A DNA stretch of 64,000 nt from Bradyrhizobium diazoefficiens (lineage in GTDB: Bacteria; Pseudomonadota; Alphaproteobacteria; Rhizobiales; Xanthobacteraceae). Below are positions 36,009 to 44,211 of this stretch, piece after piece. The translations under genes were made by a program, and so were the position numbers. The stretch is taken from assembly GCF_018131015.1 (NCBI RefSeq), contig NZ_JAFCJJ010000001.1:310001-374000 (forward strand), given 5' to 3'. The notes under the pieces are model-generated. The model saw only the letters and a program-made list of their open reading frames with translations, was not told where the DNA came from and did not search any database. Within the stretch, counting starts at the first letter, position 1, and every line of letters begins with the position of its first letter.

Positions 36009-36596
36009 TCATTTCTTCGGCAGGCGTCCCATCAGATAGAACTCCTCGTTCGGACGCATGCCGGTGAAATTCGCCAGCCGGTTCGACAGCGCGAAGAAAG
36101 CGGAGATCGCGGCGATGTCCCAGATGTCGTCGTCGCTGAAGCCGTGCGGCGCGAGCCCGGCAAGATCCTCGTCCGAAATCCGCTGCGCATCCGCCGACAC
36201 CTTCATCGCGAAATCGAGCATCGCCTTCTGCCGCGGCGTGATGTCGGCCTTGCGGTAGTTCACCGCGACCTGGTCGGCGATCAGCGGGTTCTTGGCGCGG
36301 ATGCGCAGGATCGCGCCATGCGCGATCACGCAATACTGGCACTGGTTGGCCGCCGAGGTCGCCACCACGATCATCTCGCGCTCCGCCTTGGTCAGGCCGC
36401 CGTCCTTCTCCATCAGCGCGTCGTGATAGGCGAAGAAGGCGCGGAACTCGTCGGGGCGGTAAGCGAGCGTCAGGAAGACGTTCGGGACGAAGCCGCTCTT
36501 CTCCTGCACGGCGAGCAGGCGCGTGCGGATGTCCTCGGGCAAGGTGTCGAGGGCGGGAGCGGGGAAGCGTTGCGCGGCGGTCTTTGTCATGGGCAT
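36009..36596 (-). CDS. AhpD-like peroxidase-related protein (CMD family)
   Basis: A 195-residue carboxymuconolactone-decarboxylase/AhpD-fold protein. The redox motif NQCQYCVIAHGAILR (CxxC then His) is intact, followed by DITPRQKAMLDFAMKVS. Members of the peroxidase-related subfamily (TIGR01926) have this length and are thought to act as alkylhydroperoxidase-type reductants. The start at 36596 (MPMTKTAAQRF) is chosen over an extended frame that reads into a repeat element. Confidence 0.8.
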   Translation of the reverse strand: MPMTKTAAQRFPAPALDTLPEDIRTRLLAVQEKSGFVPNVFLTLAYRPDEFRAFFAYHDALMEKDGGLTKAEREMIVVATSAANQCQYCVIAHGAILRIRAKNPLIADQVAVNYRKADITPRQKAMLDFAMKVSADAQRISDEDLAGLAPHGFSDDDIWDIAAISAFFALSNRLANFTGMRPNEEFYLMGRLPKK

Positions 36597-36660
36597 GGAT
36601 GTCCGGCGTTGAGGCCGGTGACCATAGCCGATGCGGGGGCTGTGCTCAACGTACTGGCCG

Positions 36661-36794
36661 TGCCCCGGACGCAGCACAGCGCTCCTTCAGCGGTGCGCTG
36701 CAGAGCCGGGGCCCATGTTTCCGAGAATGCGGTGCGTGTGGCTTGGGTCCCGGCTCTGCGCAGCAGCGTTTCACGCTGCAGCGCGTCCGGGACA
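36661..36794. repeat. Palindromic intergenic repeat, family D
   Basis: A 134-bp element with terminal arms TGCCCCGGACGC (36661-36672) and GCGTCCGGGACA (36783-36794, one mismatch). Its inner arms are GAGCCGGGGCCC / GGGTCCCGGCTC (near 36703 and 36745), and there are two small hairpins with GCAGC/GCTGC arms. It is a typical bradyrhizobial dispersed repeat. It separates the AhpD-like gene from the HerA-like gene. Confidence 0.8.
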
Positions 36795-36803
36795 CGAGAG
36801 TTG

Positions 36804-38561
36804 TTACCGCAGCGGCTTCTTCAACAGCGAGAAGCGGTCCGGATCGAGTCCCATCGACGGCTGCAGCATCGGCGCCTCGATGTTGGAGAGCGTCTTGGCG
36901 GGCGGCGCCGAGAACACCGGGTCGTTCGGCACGTCGCGCTGCGAGGTGGCGCCGCGCCAGCGCTCGAGCACGGCGCTGACGAAATGCATGTCGTGACCGG
37001 AGGTGACGGAAGGCACGCTCGAGATGGTGGCTTCGCCGCGCGGCAACTGGTGCGGCGGCACCTCCTTGAAGCGCAGGCGCGTCGGCAGCGCGACGCCTTC
37101 GCCGAACGCCAGCACCTCGCGGGTGCCGAGCGAGGGCACGAACGACAACAGGTTCGCGGCCGCATCCGACACCGCGGCGCGCAGCAGCGCCTGGTCGCGG
37201 TCGTTGGCAAGACGCATCGTGAACAGCGTGTTGCACTGGGAGATGATGGTGGCGTCGAGCTCGGCCGGGCGCTGGGTGATGAGGCCGAGATAGACGCCGT
37301 ATTTGCGGCCTTCCTTGGCGATGCGCGACACCGCCTTGCGGGTCGGGCCGAAGCCGACATTGCGGTCGGCGGAGGCGTAGCGGTGCGCCTCCTCGCAGAC
37401 GAACAGCAGCGGCGACACGCCGTCGCTCCACAGGCCGAAGTCGAACGCCATGCGGCACAGCACCGAGACGACGGAATCGATGACCTCGGCCGGGAAGCCA
37501 GCGAGCTGCATCACCGTCATCGGCTTGCCGTTGGCGGGCAGGCGGAACAGATGGCTGATGACCTCGGCCATGGTGTCGCCGCCGACATTGGCGTTGTCGA
37601 ACATGAAGGCGTAGCGCGGGTCGTTGCGCACGGCCTCGATGCGCGAGATCAGCTTGTGGTAGATGATGCGCGAGGAGCGGTTCTCGAGCTTGCCCATGCG
37701 CTCGTCGATCAGCGACATCAGATCGACCAGGCGGTACGGCACCGGCGTGTCGACGGTGTAGCCGACCTGCTTGGGATCGATGCGCTTCAACCCGATGCGG
37801 TCGGCGTTCTGGTACTGGGTGTAGACGCCCTTGGCGAGCGGGATCACCTCGGCGAGGATGTCGAGCTCCTCGGGCACGCCGGCGCGGCCGCCGAACAGCA
37901 CGTCGACGATTTCCTCGAAATTGAACAGCCAGAACGGCAGCTTCAGGTTCCGCGGGTTGAGCACCAGCGCGCGGTCACCGAAGCAGCGGCCATACTCGTT
38001 GTGCACGTCGAGCAGGAAGATGCGCAGGTTCGGCCGCGCCTTCAGGATCTCGTTGAGCAGCAGCGACACGCCGGTGGATTTGCCGACGCCGGTCGATCCC
38101 AGCACCGCAAAATGCTTGGAGAGCATTTCCTCGACGTCGACATAGGCGATCACGGAGCGGTCCTGCTGCAGGAAGCCGACATTGATCTGGTCCGACCCGG
38201 TCGGCGCGTAGATGGTGCGCAGCTCCTGGCTCGTGATCAGGTCGACCGCGTCGCCGATGGTCGGGTAATTGGTGACGCCGCGCTGGAATTTGGCCTTGTC
38301 GGCGGCGTTGAGGATTTCGCCGAGCAGGTCGACCGAGGCGATGGCGATGTAGTTGTCGGTACTCGCCAGATTCTCGCAGGAGACCTCGGTGATCATGGCG
38401 ACGATGACCGAGCTGTCACAGCGAATGCTGACGAAGCGGCCGACGGTCGCACGAACCTCCGAGATCGACATTTGGTTTGCCGCCAAAAGCCCGACCCGGG
38501 CGAGCGATCCGCGAACCGAAATCACGCGTCCAAAGGATGTCACGATGGATGAACCTGGCAA
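36804..38561 (-). CDS. HerA-like ATPase (DUF87)
   Basis: A 585-residue FtsK/HerA-superfamily ATPase. There is an N-terminal HAS-barrel-like domain (about residues 1-110), then Walker A GSTGVGKST (about 153-161), Walker B LLFVCEEAHRY and the sensor GLITQRPAEL. HerA-type helicases usually work with a nuclease in DNA end resection or defence, but no nurA or sir2-like partner is adjacent, so it stands alone. The first codon at 38561 is TTG; GTG at 38543 is a good alternative start. Confidence 0.8.
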   Translation of the reverse strand: MPGSSIVTSFGRVISVRGSLARVGLLAANQMSISEVRATVGRFVSIRCDSSVIVAMITEVSCENLASTDNYIAIASVDLLGEILNAADKAKFQRGVTNYPTIGDAVDLITSQELRTIYAPTGSDQINVGFLQQDRSVIAYVDVEEMLSKHFAVLGSTGVGKSTGVSLLLNEILKARPNLRIFLLDVHNEYGRCFGDRALVLNPRNLKLPFWLFNFEEIVDVLFGGRAGVPEELDILAEVIPLAKGVYTQYQNADRIGLKRIDPKQVGYTVDTPVPYRLVDLMSLIDERMGKLENRSSRIIYHKLISRIEAVRNDPRYAFMFDNANVGGDTMAEVISHLFRLPANGKPMTVMQLAGFPAEVIDSVVSVLCRMAFDFGLWSDGVSPLLFVCEEAHRYASADRNVGFGPTRKAVSRIAKEGRKYGVYLGLITQRPAELDATIISQCNTLFTMRLANDRDQALLRAAVSDAAANLLSFVPSLGTREVLAFGEGVALPTRLRFKEVPPHQLPRGEATISSVPSVTSGHDMHFVSAVLERWRGATSQRDVPNDPVFSAPPAKTLSNIEAPMLQPSMGLDPDRFSLLKKPLR

Positions 38562-38824
38562 TAAAAAGGGGTCTGTCCCGACTATGCGAGCCGTTCGCTG
38601 GACAAACTGTTAAATGGCCGCTGCGGCACTTCGCTAAATCTGCGACAATTCGGCCCGGCGGTTTGTGTTGAAGCCTGCCTGCCGCCGGAATCGGTATGAA
38701 AATGCCGGTTTTGAGGCCCGGCGAGGTGAAAAGCGCTTAGGGAAGATTTTACCATTCGGACAGCGGGGAAGCTGCGCGGGCAATTCGCGCGCGGTTCCGA
38801 CAGGCCGTGCGCGGGTTTGATTTG

Positions 38825-38853
38825 TTGACGGGACCTAATCATTTGTACATTAG
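38825..38853 (+). promoter_or_regulatory. Candidate promoter of the extradiol dioxygenase gene
   Basis: TTGACG (38825-38830) is followed after 15-17 bp by TACATT or CATTAG, which lie inside the palindrome at 38840-38861. A repressor bound there would block the promoter. The 414-bp gap 38562-38975 shows no other gene or repeat. Confidence 0.4.
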
Positions 38854-38861
38854 TACAAATG
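38840..38861. promoter_or_regulatory. Palindromic operator upstream of the extradiol dioxygenase
   Basis: CATTTGTAC (38840-38848) and GTACAAATG (38853-38861) form a perfect 9-bp inverted repeat around ATTA, typical of MarR, GntR or TetR operators. The half-site resembles that of the 16-bp palindromes at 44018, 44167 and 58804, but the spacing differs. Confidence 0.6.
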
Positions 38862-38975
38862 AGCTTGCGGTCGCCGATGCGCCGGGGCTCACCCTTGCGC
38901 TCTGCGCCCGACTGCGGAATCCGGGGAACCGGATCGGAAGCCCGCGCCCTTGACGACTTCGCCTTGGAGGAACCC

Positions 38976-39944
38976 ATGCAGCCCGAACCCATCCTCGATC
39001 TCGCCCATCTCGGCCATCTGGAGCTGCTGACGCCCAAGCCGGACGAGAGCCTGAAGTTCTTCGTCGACGTCATGGGCATGACGGTCAGCGGCCAGAAAGG
39101 CGAGTCGGTCTATTTGCGCGGCTGGGACGACTACGAGCGCTATTCGCTCAAGCTCACGGCGTCGAAGACCTCGGGAATGGAGCACATGGCGCTACGCGCG
39201 CGCAGCCAGCAGGCGCTGGAGCGCCGCGTCGCCGCGCTCAAGGGATCGGGCTTCGACATCGGCTGGATCGACGGCGACATGGGGCAGGGGCCGACCTTCC
39301 GCTGCCGCGATCCCGACGGCCATATCGTCGAGCTCTATTACGAGACCGAATGGTACCAGGCCCCGCCCGAGCTGAAGCCGGCGCTGAAGAACCAGGCCCA
39401 GCGTTTTCCCGCGCGCGGCGTCAATGTCCGCCGCCTCGATCATCTCAACTGCCTCGCCGCCGACATCAAGGCCAACCGCGAGTTCTTCGAGAACTATCTC
39501 GGCTGCCGCCTCACCGAGCAGATTGTGCTCAACGACGGCAGGGAAGCCGCGATGTGGCTGACCATGTCGAACAAGAGCTACGACTTCGCCTATTCGCTCG
39601 ACCATTCCGGAACGCGCGGCCGCTTCCACCACGTCACCTACGCGCTCGACAGCCGCGAGGAAATCCTGCGCGCTGCCGATATCTTCCTGGAGAACGGCGT
39701 CTACATCGAGACCGGCCCGCACAAGCACGCGATCCAGCAGACCTTCTTCCTCTATGTCTACGAGCCCGGCGGCAACCGCGTCGAAGTCGCCAATGCCGGC
39801 GCGCGCCTCATCCTCGCGCCCGACTGGAAACCGATCGTGTGGACCGAGGAGGAGCGCAAGAAGGGGCAGGCCTGGGGCTTGAAGACGATCGAGTCGTTCC
39901 ACACCCACGGCACCCCGCCGGTCGAGGTGAAGAAGCACGCTTGA
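38976..39944 (+). CDS. Extradiol ring-cleavage dioxygenase (catechol 2,3-dioxygenase type)
   Basis: A 322-residue, two-module VOC-superfamily dioxygenase that opens aromatic diols next to the hydroxyl pair. The C-terminal module carries the iron ligands: His156 (RRLDHLNCL), His218/219 (GRFHHVTYAL) and Glu270 (GGNRVEVANAG). GGAGG sits just before the ATG at 38976; the longer frame from 38859 overlaps the operator and is rejected. No other meta-cleavage gene is nearby. Its position beside the nicotinate genes suggests a ring-cleavage role on a related hydroxylated substrate, which is inference. Confidence 0.85.
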   Translation: MQPEPILDLAHLGHLELLTPKPDESLKFFVDVMGMTVSGQKGESVYLRGWDDYERYSLKLTASKTSGMEHMALRARSQQALERRVAALKGSGFDIGWIDGDMGQGPTFRCRDPDGHIVELYYETEWYQAPPELKPALKNQAQRFPARGVNVRRLDHLNCLAADIKANREFFENYLGCRLTEQIVLNDGREAAMWLTMSNKSYDFAYSLDHSGTRGRFHHVTYALDSREEILRAADIFLENGVYIETGPHKHAIQQTFFLYVYEPGGNRVEVANAGARLILAPDWKPIVWTEEERKKGQAWGLKTIESFHTHGTPPVEVKKHA

Positions 39945-39956
39945 TGACTGCTTCGG

Positions 39957-42900
39957 CTAATGCGCTGACGATCGCGCCCGCGCGATCGTCTCGCGCACGC
40001 CTCTCCAGGCCGGCTTGTCCGGCGCGAACTGCCTGCGCAGGAAGCTGACGAGCTCCTCGACCTGCGCGTCGCTCATGCTGGCCTTGAAGGCCGGCATGTA
40101 GCCGAGGTCGCTGGAGACGGGCTCAGCGATACCGTGCAGGATGATTTGCACGAGATTGTCGGGCGTCGCGCTGTGCAGATTGCTGTTCAGCGACAGCGAC
40201 GGCCGGCTGCCGAACAGCGGCAGCCCGCCGACCTCGTGGCAGACCGCGCAGGCGCCGAGATAAAGCCGCGCGCCGGTAGAGGAGGCGACGGTGACCTGCG
40301 TTCCGCTCTCGAGTTCTGCGGCGAGTGAATCCGGCGCCGGTGCTGCCGTGTCGTTGAACGAATTCAGATAGACCGCCATCGCGCGAATGTCGGTGTCGGG
40401 CAGGGCCTTGAGATCCCTGACGACCGGCGCCATGGGACCTGCCGCGACGCCGTGATGGCGCGAATGGCCGGTGCGCAAGTAAGCGAACAGCTCGTCCTCG
40501 CTCCACGGGATCGGCGCGTGCGACAGCGAGGTCAAAGGCGGTGCCTCCCAGCCCTCGGCAAAGCCGCCGGCGAGATGGGCGTCCTGTTGCTCGGCGCCGA
40601 GCGCATTGCGCGGCGAATGGCAGGCGCTGCAATGGCCGAGGCCTTCGACCAGATAGGCGCCGCGATTCCACAGCTCGGACTTCGCAGGATCGGGCTTGAA
40701 CTCGCGCCTTTGATGAAACAGCGCGTTCCAGCCCGCAAGCAGCGGGCGAAAGTTGAAGGGGAAAGCGAGCGCGTTCGCAGGCGTGGTCGCGCGCACCGCG
40801 GGCTGCGCCATCAGATAGGCGTAGAGCGCCTGCAGGTCGGCCTCGCTCGTTTTCGAAAAGTGGGTGTAGGGGAAGGCGGGATAGAGCTGCTGTCCGTCGC
40901 GGTGCAGCCCATCGCGCATCGCGCGCTCGAAGGCGGGATAGGACCAGGCGCCGATGCCGGTCTCGACGTCGGGCGTGATGTTGGTGCTGTAGATGGTGCC
41001 GAACGGCGTTTCGAGCGCACGGCCGCCGGCGTTGAGCACGCCATTGATCGTGGTGTGGCACTCCGCGCAATTGCCGAGCGCGGCAAGCTGCTCGCCGCGC
41101 GCGATCGTCGCCGCGGAATAGACGGAGGCGTCGGGCCGCGCGATCGGGGCAATGGCCCGCCCAGGCAACAGAGCGGCGCCGATGCCGATCGCGGCGGTGC
41201 AGACGGCAGCGATCGTTGCGAAGATGCCGGCACGTCTGGCGAATGGACTTTGCCAGATGCGGGATGATCGCGGGGTTGCGGGAGCGGATAGGGCCTGCGG
41301 CGGCATCGCCGCCGCGTCGCCGTGCAGTCCCCTGAGAATGCGCTCCGGCGTGAATGGCGGCTCGCGAAAGCGCACGCCGGTGGCATCGAAGATCGCGTTC
41401 GCGATTGCGGCCGCGCTCGGCACGGAGGCGGATTCGCCGACGCCAAGCGGCGGCTGGTCCGGCCGTGGCAGCATCAGGACGTCGATCCTGGGCACGTCGG
41501 GGAAGGGGATGATCGGATAGGCCCCCCATTCGCGCGCCGCCACCGCGCCGCGCTCGAAGGCGACCTCCTCCATCAGCGCGCGGCTGGTGGACTGGATGAC
41601 GTTGCCGTGGATCTGGTGGCGCACGCCGTCCGGGTTGATCATCAATCCGGAATCCTGGCCGGCAACGACGCGCGTGACCCTGACATCGCCGGTGGTCTTG
41701 TTGACGGCGACGTCGGCAATCCAGGCCGACCAAGCCGCGCCATAGCCGGGAAACTTGCTGTGGACATAGAGCGCATAGGCAAAGCCGCGCCCGTGCACGA
41801 TTTCGCCGTCTTTCTCTTCGCGCACCGGCCGCGGCGTCCAGCCCGCGCGCTCGGCGACCGCGTTGACGAGATCGACCGCGCGGTGGTCTTTGAGATAGCG
41901 CAGGCGGTACTCGATCGGATCGACGCCGGCCTCGGTCGCGGCCTCGTCGATCCAGGATTCATGCGCAAAGGTGTTGGGCAGCGCCGAGACGCCGCGAAAC
42001 CACGAGGCGCGCACGATCGGCGGCATGTCGTGGGCGACGACGCGCATGTTGTCGTAATCGTAGGGCGGGATCGCGGTACGGTCGCCCATCTGCAGCACCG
42101 CGGGCTCCGGCGAGATCCGCCCTGTGAGCAGCAGCGCCAGCGTCGGCGCCGCGTTCGAAGGATAGCGCGTCGCGAGATCGTAGGCGGTGACGCCGCCGCC
42201 GGCGTCGAGGCCGCCATTGATTTCGATGAGCTGTGCGGTGCCCTTGGGCTCCCATGCATGCTCCTGCTCGCGGGTGAGCTGCACGCGCACGGGCCGGCCG
42301 ACCGCGCGCGACAGCAGGAGCGCGTCGGCGCTGACGTCGTCGGCGCAGTTGCGGCCGTAGCAGCCGGCGGCTTCCAGCCGGATCACCTCGATCTCGCTCT
42401 CCGGTCGCTCGACCAGCAGCGCGAGATCGCCGCGCAGCACATGCGGATTCTGCGTGCCCGACCAGACGCGGATGTCGCCATCCCTGTAGTCGGCGACGGC
42501 ACACGACGGGCCGATCGAGGCGTGCATCTGGTACGGCCAGACATAAGTGCGCTGCATCGGCGTGGCCGCACCGGCGATCGCCGCGTCGACGTCACCCTTG
42601 TCGATCAGCACGCGCGGGGTCGACGGATTGGCGCGCAGCGCGGCCTCGACGTCGGCGAGATCGGTCAGCGCCGGCGTCGGCTTCCAGCTCATCCTGAGCT
42701 GCTCCGCCGCACGGATGGCGTTCTCCTCGCGCTCGGCAACCACGCCGACGAAGTCGCCGATGCGCACGACGGACACGAGACCTGGAATGTCGCGCACCGA
42801 GGATTCGTCGACGGCGATCAGGCTGCTGCCGACGAACGGACCGGCATCGACACCGGCATAGGGCGGGCGCACCACGCGGCCGTGCAGCATGCCGGGCACG

Positions 42901-43478
42901 CGGATGTCGTGCACGAAGGTGACTTCGCCCGTGGCCTTGGCGGGCAGGTCGACGCGCGGCACTGACTGCCCGACGATGGCGTAATCGCCGACTGGCTTGA
43001 GCGCAACGTCGTCTGCAAGCTCGAGGCGGATGGTCTCGCCGCCGATCAGCTCGCCGTAGGTGACGCTGCGATTGTCGCGCCCGCGCACCAGGCCGTCCTC
43101 GATCCTGAGATCCGAGGCAGGCAGCTCCAGGCGCTTAGCGGCGCGCGCGATCAGGAAGTGACGCGCCTGCGCTGCGGCCTTGCGCAGGGGAACGGCGGTG
43201 ATCTGGATGGTTTCGCTGGCGATCGTCGGGCCCTGGTTGGGCACCGATGCAGTGTCGCCGAGCACGACGACGACGCGGGCGAACGACACGTCGAGCTCTT
43301 CGGCGACGATCTGGCCGAGCGCGGTGCGAATGCCGGTGCCGAGATCGACATGACCGTTATAGGCCGTGACCGAACCGTCGGCGGTGATCCGCACGAAGGT
43401 TTCGGACGTGATCTCGTCCACGGTGCGGACGACAATGAGCGAACCGGATGGCGCTCCGTTCGAAAGCGGGGAGGCCAT
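39957..43478 (-). CDS. nicB: Nicotinate dehydrogenase large subunit with triheme cytochrome domain
   Basis: The 1173-residue protein hydroxylates nicotinate to 6-hydroxynicotinate with NicA. Residues 1 to about 720 are a xanthine-oxidase-family molybdopterin domain (NGHVDLGTGIRTALGQIVAEE near the N-terminus, GVGESASVPSAAAIANAIFD near the end). A membrane helix follows at about 740-765 (FATIAAVCTAAIGIGAALLP). The remainder holds three c-heme motifs, CAECH, CSACH and CAVCH, near residues 803, 949 and 1075. This is the NicB architecture of Pseudomonas putida, with electrons passing to cytochrome c instead of FAD. The helix would place the hemes in the periplasm. Its ATG overlaps the nicA stop. 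Confidence 0.88.
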   Translation of the reverse strand: MASPLSNGAPSGSLIVVRTVDEITSETFVRITADGSVTAYNGHVDLGTGIRTALGQIVAEELDVSFARVVVVLGDTASVPNQGPTIASETIQITAVPLRKAAAQARHFLIARAAKRLELPASDLRIEDGLVRGRDNRSVTYGELIGGETIRLELADDVALKPVGDYAIVGQSVPRVDLPAKATGEVTFVHDIRVPGMLHGRVVRPPYAGVDAGPFVGSSLIAVDESSVRDIPGLVSVVRIGDFVGVVAEREENAIRAAEQLRMSWKPTPALTDLADVEAALRANPSTPRVLIDKGDVDAAIAGAATPMQRTYVWPYQMHASIGPSCAVADYRDGDIRVWSGTQNPHVLRGDLALLVERPESEIEVIRLEAAGCYGRNCADDVSADALLLSRAVGRPVRVQLTREQEHAWEPKGTAQLIEINGGLDAGGGVTAYDLATRYPSNAAPTLALLLTGRISPEPAVLQMGDRTAIPPYDYDNMRVVAHDMPPIVRASWFRGVSALPNTFAHESWIDEAATEAGVDPIEYRLRYLKDHRAVDLVNAVAERAGWTPRPVREEKDGEIVHGRGFAYALYVHSKFPGYGAAWSAWIADVAVNKTTGDVRVTRVVAGQDSGLMINPDGVRHQIHGNVIQSTSRALMEEVAFERGAVAAREWGAYPIIPFPDVPRIDVLMLPRPDQPPLGVGESASVPSAAAIANAIFDATGVRFREPPFTPERILRGLHGDAAAMPPQALSAPATPRSSRIWQSPFARRAGIFATIAAVCTAAIGIGAALLPGRAIAPIARPDASVYSAATIARGEQLAALGNCAECHTTINGVLNAGGRALETPFGTIYSTNITPDVETGIGAWSYPAFERAMRDGLHRDGQQLYPAFPYTHFSKTSEADLQALYAYLMAQPAVRATTPANALAFPFNFRPLLAGWNALFHQRREFKPDPAKSELWNRGAYLVEGLGHCSACHSPRNALGAEQQDAHLAGGFAEGWEAPPLTSLSHAPIPWSEDELFAYLRTGHSRHHGVAAGPMAPVVRDLKALPDTDIRAMAVYLNSFNDTAAPAPDSLAAELESGTQVTVASSTGARLYLGACAVCHEVGGLPLFGSRPSLSLNSNLHSATPDNLVQIILHGIAEPVSSDLGYMPAFKASMSDAQVEELVSFLRRQFAPDKPAWRGVRETIARARSSAH

Positions 43479-43960
43479 CAATCACCGGCCTCGGCGAGCT
43501 GACCCGACGCGCGCATCACCGCGCGCAGGATTTCGACATGGGTGCCGCAGCGGCAGAGATTGTAGCGCAGCGCCGCGATCACCTCTTGCTCGGTCGGCCG
43601 CGGATTGATTGCGAGCAGCGCCTTGGTGGTCATGATCATGCCGTTGAGGCAGTAGCCGCACTGCGCGGCCTGCTCGTCGATGAAGGCCTGCTGCACGGCG
43701 TCGGGCTCCTCGCGCGTGCCGAGTCCTTCCAGCGTCACGATGTCGCGGCCGGCGCAACCACTGATCGGAACGACGCAGGCACGCGCCGCGGCGCCGTCGA
43801 TCAGGACGGTGCAGGTACCGCATTCGCCGAGGCCGCAGCCATATTTCGGACCGTTGAGCGCGAGGTCGTTGCGCAGTACGTAGAGCAGCGGCGTCTCGCG
43901 CGCCGCAGCGATGTCGTGGATCCTGCCGTTCACGGTGAGGCGGATCGGGCTCTGCGTCAT
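43478..43960 (-). CDS. nicA: Nicotinate dehydrogenase [2Fe-2S] subunit
   Basis: The 160-residue small subunit carries two [2Fe-2S] clusters between the molybdenum site and the NicB hemes. The plant-type cluster is in YGCGLGECGTCTVLIDG, and the second in QCGYCLNGM and NLCRCGTH. The ATG at 43960 (MTQSPIRLTVNG) gives the normal length; upstream Mets lack ribosome-binding sites. The gene is divergent from hnr, and a 16-bp palindrome lies 58 bp upstream. Confidence 0.9.
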   Translation of the reverse strand: MTQSPIRLTVNGRIHDIAAARETPLLYVLRNDLALNGPKYGCGLGECGTCTVLIDGAAARACVVPISGCAGRDIVTLEGLGTREEPDAVQQAFIDEQAAQCGYCLNGMIMTTKALLAINPRPTEQEVIAALRYNLCRCGTHVEILRAVMRASGQLAEAGD

Positions 43961-44017
43961 CCTCGTTTCCAGCATTTCGCGACCACGCGGCCGCAGCAAT
44001 CGACGCCGTGACGATAC

Positions 44018-44033
44018 CGTTTGTACACAAACG
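44018..44033. promoter_or_regulatory. 16-bp palindromic operator near nicA
   Basis: CGTTTGTACACAAACG, a near-perfect palindrome (7-bp arms around AC) located 58 bp upstream of nicA. It matches the palindromes at 44167 and 58804-58833 over the full 16 bp. The size fits a MarR-type site, and a MarR gene lies at 52009. Confidence 0.65.
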
Positions 44034-44166
44034 TGCAAGGCATGCCGCAGTGCAGCGCGATTGCCCGCTTTGTAAACAGCGACAAGAGGCAGATGAGGTT
44101 TTATTCGGCAGGCGCGGCTTTTCGCGCGCCGCAGTGCTTGACAGCTATCGGGAGGGCGCGCACCAT

Positions 44167-44182
44167 CGTTCGTATACGAATG
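44167..44182. promoter_or_regulatory. 16-bp palindromic operator near hnr
   Basis: CGTTCGTATACGAATG contains the perfect 12-bp palindrome TTCGTATACGAA. It ends 29 nt before the hnr ATG, so a bound repressor would cover the promoter or start region. Same motif as at 44018 and 58804-58833. Confidence 0.7.
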
Positions 44183-44211
44183 ATAAGCCCCCGTGACACG
44201 CTGGCCTGCAC

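Noticed and set aside
36144..38552. 802-codon open frame on the plus strand
   Set aside because: It is antisense to the HerA-like gene, rich in Arg/His/Gly/Ala and without any recognisable domain; long shadow frames are normal in high-GC DNA.
36804..38561. HerA-like ATPase as part of a defence system
   Set aside because: No Sir2-like, NurA or other nuclease gene is adjacent; neighbours are a repeat and an AhpD-like gene.
38859..38975. Earlier ATG for the extradiol dioxygenase
   Set aside because: It lies inside the operator palindrome, has no ribosome-binding site, and adds an Arg/Pro-rich stretch not found in the family; ATG 38976 has GGAGG.
38976..39944. Reading the dioxygenase as part of a classical meta-cleavage operon
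   Set aside because: No hydrolase, hydratase, aldolase or ferredoxin of such a pathway is nearby.
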